A DNA stretch of 64,000 nt from Micromonospora mirobrigensis (GTDB lineage Bacteria > Actinomycetota > Actinomycetes > Mycobacteriales > Micromonosporaceae), in contig NZ_FMCX01000001.1 in assembly GCF_900091555.1 (NCBI RefSeq), positions 1,116,001 to 1,180,000 on the forward strand, read 5' to 3'. The notes below the pieces were generated by a model, which was not told the origin of the DNA, made no database searches, and saw nothing but the letters and a program-made list of their open reading frames with translations. The position numbers and the translations under genes were made by a program. Positions 16,394 to 25,490 of the stretch are shown here, piece by piece (position 1 is the stretch's first letter; each line of letters begins with the position of its first letter).

Positions 16394-19210
16394 TCAGGAG
16401 ACCGTGAAGCTGCGGGCCGGGCTCCGGGCCTCCAGGTGGTCGCTGTCCGCCGGCTTGCGGACCCGGTACCAGTAGGTGCCGCGCGCGGCCGGCTTGACGG
16501 TGAACGCGTACGCGCTGGTCGAGGTGAGCTTCCCGGTCGCCACGTCCTTCCACACCCCGCCGATCGACCGTTGAAGATAGATGGTCTGGCTGGGGTGGCC
16601 CGGGGTGACCGTGCCGGAGAGGGTCACCGTCCCACCGAGCGCGAACGACGTCCGAGACAGCTTCGCGCTGAGGTACGGGGCCACCGACACCAGCTTCAGC
16701 TGACTGGCCGCCCCGATGTACGCCTGACCGGTGGTCTCGTCGTTCGAGCCGCGGTAGACCCACTTGTACTCGGTACTGGCATCCGGTCGCAGCCCCGGGT
16801 ACGTCAGCGCACCGGTGCTGGTGCTGGTCGCACTGCCCAGATAGGTGAAGCTGGTGGCGCCCTTGGGCCGGGCGTGCAGCTGCACCGACGTGAAGGCGAT
16901 CGCCGCCCCGGTGTCCGTACGGGTCAACCGCCCGGTCACCGTCACCTGGGCGGTGCCGTGCACCAGCGAGGTCGGGCTGCTGGCGATGGTGGTGGCGGTG
17001 CCGGCCGCCCGGGCCGTCGAGACCTTGCTGAGGTTGCCCGCCTTGTCCCGCACCCAGGCGGAGAAGCTGTACGTGGTGCCCGGGGTGAGGTTGCCGACGT
17101 ACCCGTTGGACGGGACCTCGGTGCCGGAGGTGGGCGAGGAGGGCGGGGTGGTGCCCGTCGCCATCCGCACGATCGTCCGGTCGTAGTCGATGACCCGGGG
17201 CAACACCCCCAACCGCACGTGCACGCCTCGGTACGTGCCGATCACCGAGAAGCTGGACAGCGGCCCCGGCGGCAGGTCCCTGGTCTTGAAGGTGGTGGTG
17301 AACGGATCGCTCTGGGTTACCCCGGCGGTGTCGGTCACCCCGTCCACCACTATCCGGTACGGGTTGTTGTCGAACAGCAGCTCCTTCGGCACGATCGTCA
17401 CCACGTTGCCGGTCACCGTCAGGTTGGCGTCGACGTGGTAGCGGCCGCGGCCGTCGAGCAGCTGGACCGTGTTGCCGGTGACCGACCCGGGCGCCACCGG
17501 GCGGGTGAACGTGACGGTGGGTCGGAGGGTGACCGGCTGGTCCAGGGCGAAGTCGGCCGGCGAGACGTCCCGCACCCACACCTGCTCCCCGGCCGGCGGG
17601 GCGGTGCCGGCGGCGGCATCGGTCAGCTTCAACCAGTACGCGCTGGAGTGGCTGCCGTTGTCGTTGCGCACGGCGACGTAGTGCCGGCCGGCGTCCACGG
17701 TGGCGGTGAGCTGCTCCGTGCCGCTCCTGCCGGTGGCGTCGGCGGCGGCGATCCGGCGCAGGTCGGCGTCGTAGAGGGTCATCGCCAGGTCGGGGTTGTG
17801 CGACAGCGCCGAGTAGTCAGTCGGCCGGAGCGACAGGGTGGTCCCCCTGCGGGCCGCGACATCGAAGCGGTACCAGTCGACGTCACCGCCGGTGTTGATC
17901 CGGCCCCAGGTCTCGATGGGAGCCACCGGGGTGGCCCGCGCCGGGACGTCGTTCGGCTCCGACGGGTACATGTCGGGCTGCGGGAAGGGCAGCGACGTGC
18001 CGGTGCTGCCGACGGCCCGGAAGGAGTCCACCACGCCGTAGCCGTAGTAGGGGTCCAGGCCGCGGGGCCCGGAGTCCCGGGCGGTCATGGTCAGCCGCTC
18101 GCGGACCCGGGCCGGGGTGAAGTCCGGGTACTTCGTGCGGACCAGCGCGGCGACGCCGGAGACCAGAGCCGCCGAGAAGGACGTCCCGTCGACCACCGGG
18201 TAGGACTGGTCCAGGCCGGTGGAGTGGATCTTCAGCCCGGGAACGACGAGGTCGAGCCAGTCGCCGTACGAGCTGAAGTCGGTCAGGTTGCCGCCGCCGT
18301 CGGTGGCGCCCACGGCGATGACCTCCGGGTACGCCGCCGGGTACTGCGCCACGCCGGTGCCCTCGTTGCCGGCGGCGGCCACCACCACCGCGCCCCTGCC
18401 GGTGGCGTAGGTGATCGCCTCGTGCAGGGCCGGGTTGTCGTCGGGCCCGACCAGCGACAGGTTGATCACCGTGGCACCGTGGTCGGCGGCCCAGACGATC
18501 CCCTCGATGATGTCCGAGTCGGAGCCGCTGCCGTCGGCGCCGACCGCCTTGACCGGCATGATCCGGCCACCCCAGGCCACCCCGGCGATGCCCTTGCCGT
18601 TGTCGGTGTCGGCGGCGGCCACGCCGGCGACCATGCTGCCGTGCCCGTTGTCGTCGACCGGCTGCGCGGCCGGGTCGATCGCGTTGAAGCCGGGCACCAG
18701 ACGCCCGGCCAAGTCCTCGTGCGTGAGGTTCACGCCGGTGTCGACCACGGCGATCACCTGGCCGGCGGAGGACTTGACGTAGTCCCACGCCTTCGGCAGC
18801 CGCAGGACGTTCAGCGGGGGAAACTGGTCGCCGGCCATGGCCGGGTCGTTCGGCACGGCGGCGGTGTGTCGCCGGTGGTCCAGCGAGGCGGCGGCGACCG
18901 ACGGGTCCGTGCGCAGGGCGGCCAGCAGGTCGGTGGCGGGACCGGCGGCGCGTACCTTGACCCAGCCGGTGCCCCGCACCGGCGCGTCGACCCGCGCGGC
19001 GCGGCGGGTCAGGGCCGCGGCCCGCTTCGGGGCGGAGACGCCGGACCTGAAGCGGACCAGCACGGCGTGCGGGTCGGCGTCGGTGGACGCGGTGGAGGCT
19101 GTGCTGGTGGGCTGGGCGGATGACGGCGCGGCCTGGGCCGACGCCACGGGAGACAACGTCCCCGTGACGGTCAGGGCGAGCGTGACCACCGCCAGACGGC
19201 GGAGAGCCAA
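16394..19210 (-). CDS. Secreted S8 (subtilisin-like) peptidase with C-terminal adhesion-type domains
   Basis: 938 residues from the TTG at 19210. Signal peptide about residues 1-27 ending ASAQAAP. A prodomain follows, then the catalytic domain with D157 (VIAVVDTGV), H190 (DDNGHGSMVAGV), oxyanion N282 (AAAGNEG) and S344 (DGTSFSAALV). Beyond about residue 430 come a bacterial pre-peptidase-like beta domain, a bacterial Ig-like domain, an FNIII-like segment (TPGTTYSFSAWVRDKAGNL) and a final wall/adhesion beta domain ending in SFTVS. TTG is chosen because it gives a clean signal peptide and matches the paralogue start; upstream in-frame codons are possible. The paralogue lies immediately upstream in the same orientation, so this is a tandem duplication. 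Confidence 0.9.
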   Translation of the reverse strand: MALRRLAVVTLALTVTGTLSPVASAQAAPSSAQPTSTASTASTDADPHAVLVRFRSGVSAPKRAAALTRRAARVDAPVRGTGWVKVRAAGPATDLLAALRTDPSVAAASLDHRRHTAAVPNDPAMAGDQFPPLNVLRLPKAWDYVKSSAGQVIAVVDTGVNLTHEDLAGRLVPGFNAIDPAAQPVDDNGHGSMVAGVAAADTDNGKGIAGVAWGGRIMPVKAVGADGSGSDSDIIEGIVWAADHGATVINLSLVGPDDNPALHEAITYATGRGAVVVAAAGNEGTGVAQYPAAYPEVIAVGATDGGGNLTDFSSYGDWLDLVVPGLKIHSTGLDQSYPVVDGTSFSAALVSGVAALVRTKYPDFTPARVRERLTMTARDSGPRGLDPYYGYGVVDSFRAVGSTGTSLPFPQPDMYPSEPNDVPARATPVAPIETWGRINTGGDVDWYRFDVAARRGTTLSLRPTDYSALSHNPDLAMTLYDADLRRIAAADATGRSGTEQLTATVDAGRHYVAVRNDNGSHSSAYWLKLTDAAAGTAPPAGEQVWVRDVSPADFALDQPVTLRPTVTFTRPVAPGSVTGNTVQLLDGRGRYHVDANLTVTGNVVTIVPKELLFDNNPYRIVVDGVTDTAGVTQSDPFTTTFKTRDLPPGPLSSFSVIGTYRGVHVRLGVLPRVIDYDRTIVRMATGTTPPSSPTSGTEVPSNGYVGNLTPGTTYSFSAWVRDKAGNLSKVSTARAAGTATTIASSPTSLVHGTAQVTVTGRLTRTDTGAAIAFTSVQLHARPKGATSFTYLGSATSTSTGALTYPGLRPDASTEYKWVYRGSNDETTGQAYIGAASQLKLVSVAPYLSAKLSRTSFALGGTVTLSGTVTPGHPSQTIYLQRSIGGVWKDVATGKLTSTSAYAFTVKPAARGTYWYRVRKPADSDHLEARSPARSFTVS

Positions 19211-19367
19211 GGGGAACCCCCGTGATCTGCGGTGCCGGTCCCCACAGGACGACGGCGAGGTGCCCGAAGTCTGACAGAGCGGGACCCGCCCGGGCGGCCC
19301 CACCGATCGGCCGTCGGCGGCGTCCGCCCAGCTCAGCGCGGGTTCACCGGCTCCGGTGTCGGATAGC

Positions 19368-19405
19368 CGTCAGCCCCCTGCCGGCGTAACGGCAGGGGGC
19401 TGACG
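19368..19405 (-). terminator. Terminator between the two peptidase genes
   Basis: A perfect 16-bp stem (CGTCAGCCCCCTGCCG, 19368-19383; partner 19390-19405) and 6-nt loop, 15 bp past the upstream peptidase stop. The two paralogues are therefore probably separate transcripts. Confidence 0.85.
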
Positions 19406-19419
19406 GGGGGTGGTTCGGG

Positions 19420-22281
19420 TCAGGAGACGGTGACGGTCCGCGTCGGGCTGTAACCCGCCGCGTGGTCACTGTCCGCCGGCTTGTACACCCGGTAGGAGTA
19501 GGTGCCCCGGGCCGGCGGCTTGATCGAGAACGCGTACGCGCTCGTCGACGACAACGCCTTGCTGGTCTCGGTCTTCCACACTCCGGAAACCAACCGCTGC
19601 AGGTAGACGGCCTGACCGGCGTGCGCCGGAGCCACACTGCCCGACAGCGTCGCCGAGCCACCCAACGCGAACGACGTCCGCGACAGGTTCGCATACACCA
19701 CCGGCGCCACCGCCACCGACCGCAACACGCTGGACGCACCGACGAACGCGCCCGAACCCCGGTACGTCCACATGTACTCCGCCGACCAGGTCGGCTTGTG
19801 GGTGTACGCCACGTACCCGACGCTGTTCGACGTCACCGTCGCGATCCGGCTGAACGTCGTGGTGCCCTTACGGCGCACCATCAGCTCCACCGGAACACCG
19901 GCGATCGCCGCACCGGTGTCCTTCCGGACCACCTTCCCCGACACCTGCACCGACTTGCCATAGGTCAACCCGGTCACGCTGCTGGTGATGCTGGTCGCCG
20001 TACCGGTCGCCCGGCCTGTGGAGACCGCGCTGTAGTGCCCGGTACGGTCCTTGACCCACACCGAGAACGAGTACGTCGAGCCCGCCACCAGGTTCTTGGC
20101 GGTGACGGTGGTGCCGGTGCCCGCGTACACCGAGGTGCCGGACGTCGGCGAGGTCGGCGCCGTGGTCCCGGCGGCCATCCGCACGACCACCTGGTCCAGG
20201 TCGGAGATCGACGGCAGGGTCCAGCTCAGCGTGGCGGCCCGGTAGCCACCCTTGACGGCCAGCGAGCCGACCTTGCCGGGCGCGGTGTCCACGGTCCGGA
20301 AGACGCTGGAGTACGCCGGGGACATGGTGACACCCGAGCTGTCCTTCACGCCGCTGGCGACGATCCGGTACGGGGTGTTGTCCTGGAGCGGCCCGTTCGG
20401 GGTCAGGGTGACGCTGTTCCCGACCGGCGTCAGGCTGGTCGGGACCGTGCCACCGGTGCGGCCGTTGACCAGCCTGACGGTGCTGGTGGTCACCGACTCC
20501 GGCAGCAGCGGACGCGCGAAGGTGACGCTCGGCGTGGTGGTGACCGGCTGGCCGAGGGCGTTGGGTGCCGGGTTCACGTTCCGTACCCAGAGCTGCTGGC
20601 CGGCCGGCGCGACCGCCCCCACCACCGGGTTCACCGCGGTGGTCAGGTTGTACGCGGTGCCGCGGGAGCCGTTGAAGCTGCGCACCGACAGGTAGTACGT
20701 GCCCGGGTCCAGGTCGGCCTTGAGCTGCTCGCCGACGCCCGGCCCGTAGGCATCCTGCTGACGGATCAACCGCAGGTCGGCGTTGTAGAGCCCGACCACC
20801 GGGTCGAAGCTCTGCGCGACGGTGTCCGAGATGCTGCCCCCGGAGACCAGCGAGGACCACTGCTGCTGCGCCGTCACCTGGAAGCGGTACCAGTCGAAGT
20901 CACCCTCGATGCCCACGGAGCCGGAGGTGGTGCCGACCGGCAGCGGCGTCGCCCGGTCGGGGGTGTCGTTGCCGTCGCCCCCGGGGCCGGTCAGCTCGGT
21001 CGTCCACCGACCGCCGAGCGCCTGGTACGCGTCGACGAAGCCGTAGCCGTAGTAGGGGTCGATGCCGCGCGGGCCGGCGTCCCGGGTGGCCCAGCGCAGC
21101 CGGGCCATCACCTGCGCCGGGGTCATCGTCGGGTACTTGGTGCGGATGAGCGCCGCGATGCCGGAGACCAGCGGCGCCGCGTACGAGGTCCCGCTGGCGC
21201 CGTCGACGACGTACCAGTCGTTCTCGGTCGGGTAGATCGAGTTCCAGGCGGTGCTGGTGAGGTTGAAGCCGGGGGCCGCGACGTCGACCCAGTCGCCGGA
21301 GGAGCTGAAGTCGGTCACCCGGCCGACGTAGTCGGTGGCGGCCACCGCGAGCGCCTCCGGGTAGGCCGCCGGGTACTGCGTGGTGCCGTCGCCGTCGTTG
21401 CCGGCGGCCACCACGACCACCGCGCCCTTGTTGTAGGCGTACTTGATCGCGTCGTGCAGGACCTGGTTGTCCTCGGTGCCGCCCAGGGACAGGTTGATCA
21501 CCTTGGCGCCGTGGTCGGCGGCCCAGATCACGCCGTCGGCGATGTCGGAGTCGTAGCCGCTGCCGGTCTTGTCGAGGACCTTGACCGGCATGATCCGGGA
21601 GGTCCAGGAGGCGCCGGCGACCCCGATGGCGTTGTTGGTGTTCGCGCCTGCGACGCCGGCCACCTCCGTGCCGTGGCCGAAGTCGTCCTGGTAGCTGGCC
21701 GCCGTGGTCGACTTCGTGATGGCGTTGTAGCCGGCCACCGTGCGGCCGGTCAGGTCCTCGTGGGTGGTGCGGACGCCGGTGTCCACCACCGCGATGATCT
21801 GCGCGGTGGAGCCCTTCGAGACGTCCCAGGCCTGCGGCAGCCGCAGCGACTTCAGGTACTCCTGGTCGCCGTAGGCGTAGAACTCGTCGTTGGGCGAAGC
21901 GGTGGTCCGCCGCTGGTAGTCCAGCGAGACGCTGGCGACGGTCGGGTCCTTGCGGAGGGCGGCCAGCAGCTCGGTGGCCGAGCCCTCGGTGGACACCTTG
22001 ACGTAGCCGGTGCGCCCCACCTGGGAGGCGATCCGGGCGGCCCGGCGGGACAGCGCCCTGTCCTTGGCGGACCGGGCGGTGCCGGACTTGAACTTCACCA
22101 GGACGGCGTGCGGGTCGTACGCCTGGGGTGTACGGGCCGCCGGGCGCTCGGGCCGCGGCAGTCGCTTGGTGATCGAGGTGTGGTCGGTGGACGGCGCGGC
22201 CTGGGCGGTCGAGAGCGCGGGAACCAGCGATCCCGTGACGGCCAGGGCGAGCGCGGCCACCGCCGAACGGCGGAGAGCCAA
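19420..22281 (-). CDS. Secreted S8 (subtilisin-like) peptidase, paralogue
   Basis: 953 residues from TTG 22281. Signal peptide with MALRRSAVAALALAVTG core and STAQAAP cleavage region; prodomain about 55-130; catalytic D167 (VVDTGV), H203 (FGHGTEVAGV), S366 (GASGTSYAAP). A pre-peptidase-like beta domain, Ig-like and FNIII-like segments and a C-terminal beta domain ending in RTVTVS follow in the same order as the neighbour. Compared with it, the catalytic domain has a longer loop before the active serine (TENDWYVVDGASGTS) and the canonical GTSYAAP. It probably degrades extracellular protein. The start region GGGGGTTTTCC-TTG resembles the paralogue's. Confidence 0.9.
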   Translation of the reverse strand: MALRRSAVAALALAVTGSLVPALSTAQAAPSTDHTSITKRLPRPERPAARTPQAYDPHAVLVKFKSGTARSAKDRALSRRAARIASQVGRTGYVKVSTEGSATELLAALRKDPTVASVSLDYQRRTTASPNDEFYAYGDQEYLKSLRLPQAWDVSKGSTAQIIAVVDTGVRTTHEDLTGRTVAGYNAITKSTTAASYQDDFGHGTEVAGVAGANTNNAIGVAGASWTSRIMPVKVLDKTGSGYDSDIADGVIWAADHGAKVINLSLGGTEDNQVLHDAIKYAYNKGAVVVVAAGNDGDGTTQYPAAYPEALAVAATDYVGRVTDFSSSGDWVDVAAPGFNLTSTAWNSIYPTENDWYVVDGASGTSYAAPLVSGIAALIRTKYPTMTPAQVMARLRWATRDAGPRGIDPYYGYGFVDAYQALGGRWTTELTGPGGDGNDTPDRATPLPVGTTSGSVGIEGDFDWYRFQVTAQQQWSSLVSGGSISDTVAQSFDPVVGLYNADLRLIRQQDAYGPGVGEQLKADLDPGTYYLSVRSFNGSRGTAYNLTTAVNPVVGAVAPAGQQLWVRNVNPAPNALGQPVTTTPSVTFARPLLPESVTTSTVRLVNGRTGGTVPTSLTPVGNSVTLTPNGPLQDNTPYRIVASGVKDSSGVTMSPAYSSVFRTVDTAPGKVGSLAVKGGYRAATLSWTLPSISDLDQVVVRMAAGTTAPTSPTSGTSVYAGTGTTVTAKNLVAGSTYSFSVWVKDRTGHYSAVSTGRATGTATSITSSVTGLTYGKSVQVSGKVVRKDTGAAIAGVPVELMVRRKGTTTFSRIATVTSNSVGYVAYTHKPTWSAEYMWTYRGSGAFVGASSVLRSVAVAPVVYANLSRTSFALGGSATLSGSVAPAHAGQAVYLQRLVSGVWKTETSKALSSTSAYAFSIKPPARGTYSYRVYKPADSDHAAGYSPTRTVTVS

Positions 22282-22419
22282 GGAAAACCCCCGTATAGGG
22301 CGAGCCCGCGAAGGGCAGGTGAGCCCCGGTCGCCCCGGTGGGGACGCCGGACCAGCGCAGTTTGCCAGGAATCGATCGCGGCAGACAGCACCGAACGGTT
22401 GGTACGAGACCTGACCGTT

Positions 22420-22440
22420 GGGACGGTACCGTACCGTCCC
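22420..22440. promoter_or_regulatory. Perfect 21-bp palindrome upstream of the peptidase
   Basis: GGGACGGTAC-C-GTACCGTCCC, ten-bp arms around one base, about 140 bp before the peptidase start and 15 bp past the end of the convergently placed acetyltransferase side. It could be an operator for the peptidase promoter or a terminator hairpin of the GNAT gene upstream on the same strand; the one-base centre favours protein binding. Confidence 0.5.
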
Positions 22441-22455
22441 GCTTCGCACTGTCCC

Positions 22456-23010
22456 TCAGTGGCCGATCGGCCCGGTCCACTCAGGTGCAAGCAGTGACCA
22501 GACCTCGGTGTCGTGGCGTACGCCCTGGTAGAGACACTCTTCGCGGAGCACCCCGTCGCGGCGCATCCCGAGCCGGCGGGCGACGTTGCTGCTGGCGGTG
22601 TTCTCCGGGCGGCAGTGCCACTCGACGCGGTGGATGCCGCGCACCCGCACCGCCCAGTCGACGAGACGCCCGGCCGCCCGGGTGATCAGGCCCCGGCCCT
22701 GCCCGGCCGGCTCCAACCAGCAGCCCAGCTCGCAGGTGCCGGCGGCGGCGTCGAAGGAGACGAACATCGTGCCGCCGACCAGGGTGCCGTCGAGCCAGAT
22801 GCCGTAGAGCCGGCCGGCGTCGCGGGCGGCCAGGTCGGCGAAGCGCTGGAGGATGGACCGGGCCGACTCGACGTCGGTGGCCCGGCTGGCCCAGGGGATC
22901 CACGGGTCGACCGCGGCCCGGGCCCGGTCCATGTGGGCCAGGTACTCCTCGGCCTGCCACGGTTCCAGCGGGCGCAGCTCGGCGCCGCCGGTCAGCTCGA
23001 TCGAGAACAT
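22456..23010 (-). CDS. GNAT-family N-acetyltransferase (RimJ/RimL type)
   Basis: 184 residues. LRPLEPWQAEEYLAHMDRAR at the start, the acetyl-CoA loop CWLEPAGQGRGLITRAAGRL (Q/RxxGxG/A) near residue 115 and RPENTASSNVARRLGMRRDG at the C-terminal strand-helix are RimL/RimJ-type features. It acetylates an amine on protein N-termini or a small molecule. The ATG has no ribosome site; TACAGT lies 6 nt upstream (23022-23017), so it is probably leaderless. Confidence 0.87.
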   Translation of the reverse strand: MFSIELTGGAELRPLEPWQAEEYLAHMDRARAAVDPWIPWASRATDVESARSILQRFADLAARDAGRLYGIWLDGTLVGGTMFVSFDAAAGTCELGCWLEPAGQGRGLITRAAGRLVDWAVRVRGIHRVEWHCRPENTASSNVARRLGMRRDGVLREECLYQGVRHDTEVWSLLAPEWTGPIGH

Positions 23011-23050
23011 CCGAGCACTGTATCGGCGCGGGGGCGTCCGTCGGGTCCGG

Positions 23051-23926
23051 TCAGGGGCGGCTCTGAGTGGTGGTGCCCAACGGGTCCAGGTGCTCGGCGG
23101 TGGCGTCGTCCGCGGTCGTCGAGTGGCTCAGCTCGGCCCAGCGCTCGTCCTCGGCGAGCAACTCGCGGCCGGCCGCGGTGGCGTACCGGTAGGCGTCCGG
23201 GCCCACCAGCAGCCGCAGCGGCGGTTCGTCCATGCCGGCGATCCGCAGCACCAGCTCCGCGACCTTCGCCGGATCGCTGGCCATGGTGCTGCGACTGTCG
23301 TGTACGCGGGCCGAGACCCCGACGGTCGACTCGTAGTCCGGGCCGATCGGCGCCACCCGCATCGACGAGCCCGCCCAGTCGGTGCGCATGCCGCCCGGCT
23401 CCAGCACGGTGACCCTGATGCCCAGCGGCGCCACCTCCTTGGCGAGGACCGAGGAGAAGCCGCCGATCGCCCACTTGGCGGTCTGGTACGCGCCGAGACC
23501 CGGCGTCGCCAGCCGGCCGCCGACCGAGGAGACCTGTACGACGTGTCCGGCCCGCTGCCGGCGCAGGACCGGCAGCGCCGCCCGGGTGACGTTCACGACA
23601 CCGAAAAGGTTGGTGTCGACCTGGGCCCGGAAGTCGTCCGGGTCGCCTTCCTCGATGCTGGCCATGTTGGCGTACCCGGCGTTGTTGACCAGCACGTCCA
23701 GCCGGCCGAACCGGTCGACGGCGGTCCGCACGGCCTCGTCGGCCGCCGCCGGGTCGGTCACGTCCAGGGGCACCACGACCAGGTGGTCGCCGTGGCCGGC
23801 GGCCAGGTCGTCGAGGCTGGCGGTGGTCCGGGCGCCGGCGACCACGTCGTGGCCGGCCGCGAGGGCCGCCGCCACGATCGCCCGCCCGAGCCCCCGGGAC
23901 GCGCCGGTGACCAGGAAGACAGACAT
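23051..23926 (-). CDS. Short-chain dehydrogenase/reductase
   Basis: 291 residues. Classical SDR: TGASRGLGRAI cofactor loop, DVLVNNAGYANM, catalytic Ser (VVQVSSVGGRLA) and Y-x3-K (YQTAK near residue 155). NAD(P)-dependent oxidoreductase of unknown substrate. ATG follows AAGGAGG. It is divergent from a TetR gene, an arrangement typical of TetR-controlled SDRs. Confidence 0.9.
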   Translation of the reverse strand: MSVFLVTGASRGLGRAIVAAALAAGHDVVAGARTTASLDDLAAGHGDHLVVVPLDVTDPAAADEAVRTAVDRFGRLDVLVNNAGYANMASIEEGDPDDFRAQVDTNLFGVVNVTRAALPVLRRQRAGHVVQVSSVGGRLATPGLGAYQTAKWAIGGFSSVLAKEVAPLGIRVTVLEPGGMRTDWAGSSMRVAPIGPDYESTVGVSARVHDSRSTMASDPAKVAELVLRIAGMDEPPLRLLVGPDAYRYATAAGRELLAEDERWAELSHSTTADDATAEHLDPLGTTTQSRP

Positions 23927-23941
23927 TGGTTCCTCCTTCTC

Positions 23942-23975
23942 GCTCCCGGTCGGGAGCTTTTCAACTAACTGGTTA
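23942..23975. promoter_or_regulatory. Palindromes in the SDR/tetR intergenic region
   Basis: Two inverted repeats: GCTCCCGGTCGGGAGC (23942-23957, 7-bp arms) and TAACTGGTTA (23966-23975) in an AT-rich patch. The second is the better candidate for a TetR operator overlapping the SDR promoter. Confidence 0.45.
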
Positions 23976-24034
23976 TTTAGAACCTACCTCCGTCAGCGGC
24001 CGGCTGCCAACCAACCGGTCGGTAGAGTCGAGGG

Positions 24035-24622
24035 ATGGGTGAAAGGTGGCCACGGGACGCCGAGCAGACCCGCCGGCGGCTCCTCGACGCCGCCCGGGAC
24101 GAGTTCGCCGCCGTGGGGATCGCGGGTGCCCGGGTCGATCGGATCGCCGCCGCCGCCGGCAGCAACAAGGCGCAGATCTACCACTACTTTGGCAGCAAGG
24201 ACGGGCTCTTCGACGCGGTCTTCGAGGAGATCGCCCGAACGACCGTCGACGAGATCCCGATCGACGCGACCGACCTTCCCGGGTACGCCGGCCGGCTCTT
24301 CGACTCCTACCGACAGCGGCCCTGGGTGCAGCGGCTCGCCACCTGGTACCGCCTGGAGCGTGGCGCCGACAGCGCGCTGGAGATCATCCGCTCCGGCAAC
24401 AGCGCCAAGATCGCGGCAATCGCCGCCGCGCAGGCGGACGGCACGGTTCCGGACACCTTCACCCCGGAGGAACTCCTCGGCCTGGTGCTGCACCTGTCCG
24501 GCTTCTGGAGCGCCACCACCCCCGAGTACGCCGCCCTCGTCGACGGGATCGACCCGGGACGACGGCGGGAGGTCGTGGTGCTGGCCGTCGCCGCCCTGGT
24601 GGGTCCACCCCCCGGACGGTGA
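24035..24622 (+). CDS. TetR-family regulator
   Basis: 195 residues. N-terminal HTH (TRRRLLDAARDEFAAVGIAG, VDRIAAAAGSNKAQIYHYFG). The ligand domain resembles TetR proteins with a C-terminal TetR_C_17-like region (LERGADSALEIIRSGNSAKI). Leaderless: TAGAGT (24023-24028) then 6 nt to ATG. It most likely represses the divergent SDR gene. Confidence 0.88.
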   Translation: MGERWPRDAEQTRRRLLDAARDEFAAVGIAGARVDRIAAAAGSNKAQIYHYFGSKDGLFDAVFEEIARTTVDEIPIDATDLPGYAGRLFDSYRQRPWVQRLATWYRLERGADSALEIIRSGNSAKIAAIAAAQADGTVPDTFTPEELLGLVLHLSGFWSATTPEYAALVDGIDPGRRREVVVLAVAALVGPPPGR

Positions 24623-24673
24623 CGTGGCGGCAGCCGCAGCGCCTGATACGACTGCCCGCCACGGGCACCGACC

Positions 24674-25117
24674 TCAGTGCCAGTCGCTGATCCGCACGTC
24701 GTGCGGGTGCGGTGCGCCGGCGCCGGTCTCCACCAGCTGCTTCAGGCTCACCAGGAACGTGGCCCACTTGGTGCTGCAGTGGTACATGAACTCCACCGGC
24801 TCGGCCCAGCCCTCGTGCCGGAACAGCACGATCGTCCAGTCGCCGGCCCGCTTCAGGTCGAAGACCACCCGGGTGCCGATCCACTCGGCCGGACCGTCGG
24901 TGACCTCCCACTCGACCCGCTCGTTCGGCCGCTGGTCGAGCACCTTCATGTCGAATCCGCCCGGCTCGCCGAAGCGGAACCGGATGGTGCCGCCGACGGC
25001 CACGTCCCCCGTGGTGTCGGTGGTCCACCAGGCGGCCAGTCCGTCCCGGGTGGTCAGTGCGTCGTACACCTTCTCGGCGGCGGCGGTGGCGCCGACGCGG
25101 TGCAGGATCTCAGCCAT
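24674..25117 (-). CDS. AHSA1-type SRPBCC domain protein
   Basis: 147 residues. VYDALTTRDGLAAWWTTDTT, GEPGGFDMKVLDQRPNERVE and YHCSTKWATFLVSLKQLVET are AHSA1/START-like. The hydrophobic cavity probably binds a small ligand. It overlaps the ArsR gene by 8 bp, the last gene of a three-gene operon SRPBCC-ArsR-SRPBCC. Function unknown. Confidence 0.85.
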   Translation of the reverse strand: MAEILHRVGATAAAEKVYDALTTRDGLAAWWTTDTTGDVAVGGTIRFRFGEPGGFDMKVLDQRPNERVEWEVTDGPAEWIGTRVVFDLKRAGDWTIVLFRHEGWAEPVEFMYHCSTKWATFLVSLKQLVETGAGAPHPHDVRISDWH

Positions 25118-25490
25118 GGTCGCTCCCCTCTTCCTCGTTCGCGGCGTGCGGATGGGCCTGCCGGGAGCGGTGGACTGCCTCGGCGATCGTCCTGATCCGG
25201 CGCAGTCGGGCGTCCCAGGCCGCACCGACCGAGGCGAGTTGGGCTACCGCGCGGGCGAGTTGGGCGTCGTCTACCCGGTAGCGCCTCTCCCGCCCGACGG
25301 TCGTCGCGTGGACCAGGCCGGCGCGGTCGAGGACGTCGAGGTGCTTGGCGACGGCCTGCCGGGTGACCGGAAGATGCTCGCTGAGGCTGGTCGCCGTGCC
25401 GGCGCCGTCGCTGAGCAGCCGGTCCAGCAGGCGACGCCGGGTGGGGTCGCCGACCGCCGACCAGAGGTCGTCGTCGATGGCGGTGGTCAC
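25110..25490 (-). CDS. ArsR-family winged-helix regulator
   Basis: 126 residues. LWSAVGDPTRRRLLDRLLSD, SLSEHLPVTRQAVAKHLDVL and AGLVHATTVGRERRYRV form the winged HTH; there are no metal-binding cysteines, so it belongs to the metal-independent ArsR proteins commonly encoded with AHSA1 proteins. GTG start overlaps the upstream SRPBCC stop by 4 bp. Probable autorepressor through the twin GCAACC-N3-GGTTGC sites at 26002-26063. Confidence 0.88.
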   Translation of the reverse strand: MTTAIDDDLWSAVGDPTRRRLLDRLLSDGAGTATSLSEHLPVTRQAVAKHLDVLDRAGLVHATTVGRERRYRVDDAQLARAVAQLASVGAAWDARLRRIRTIAEAVHRSRQAHPHAANEEEGSDHG

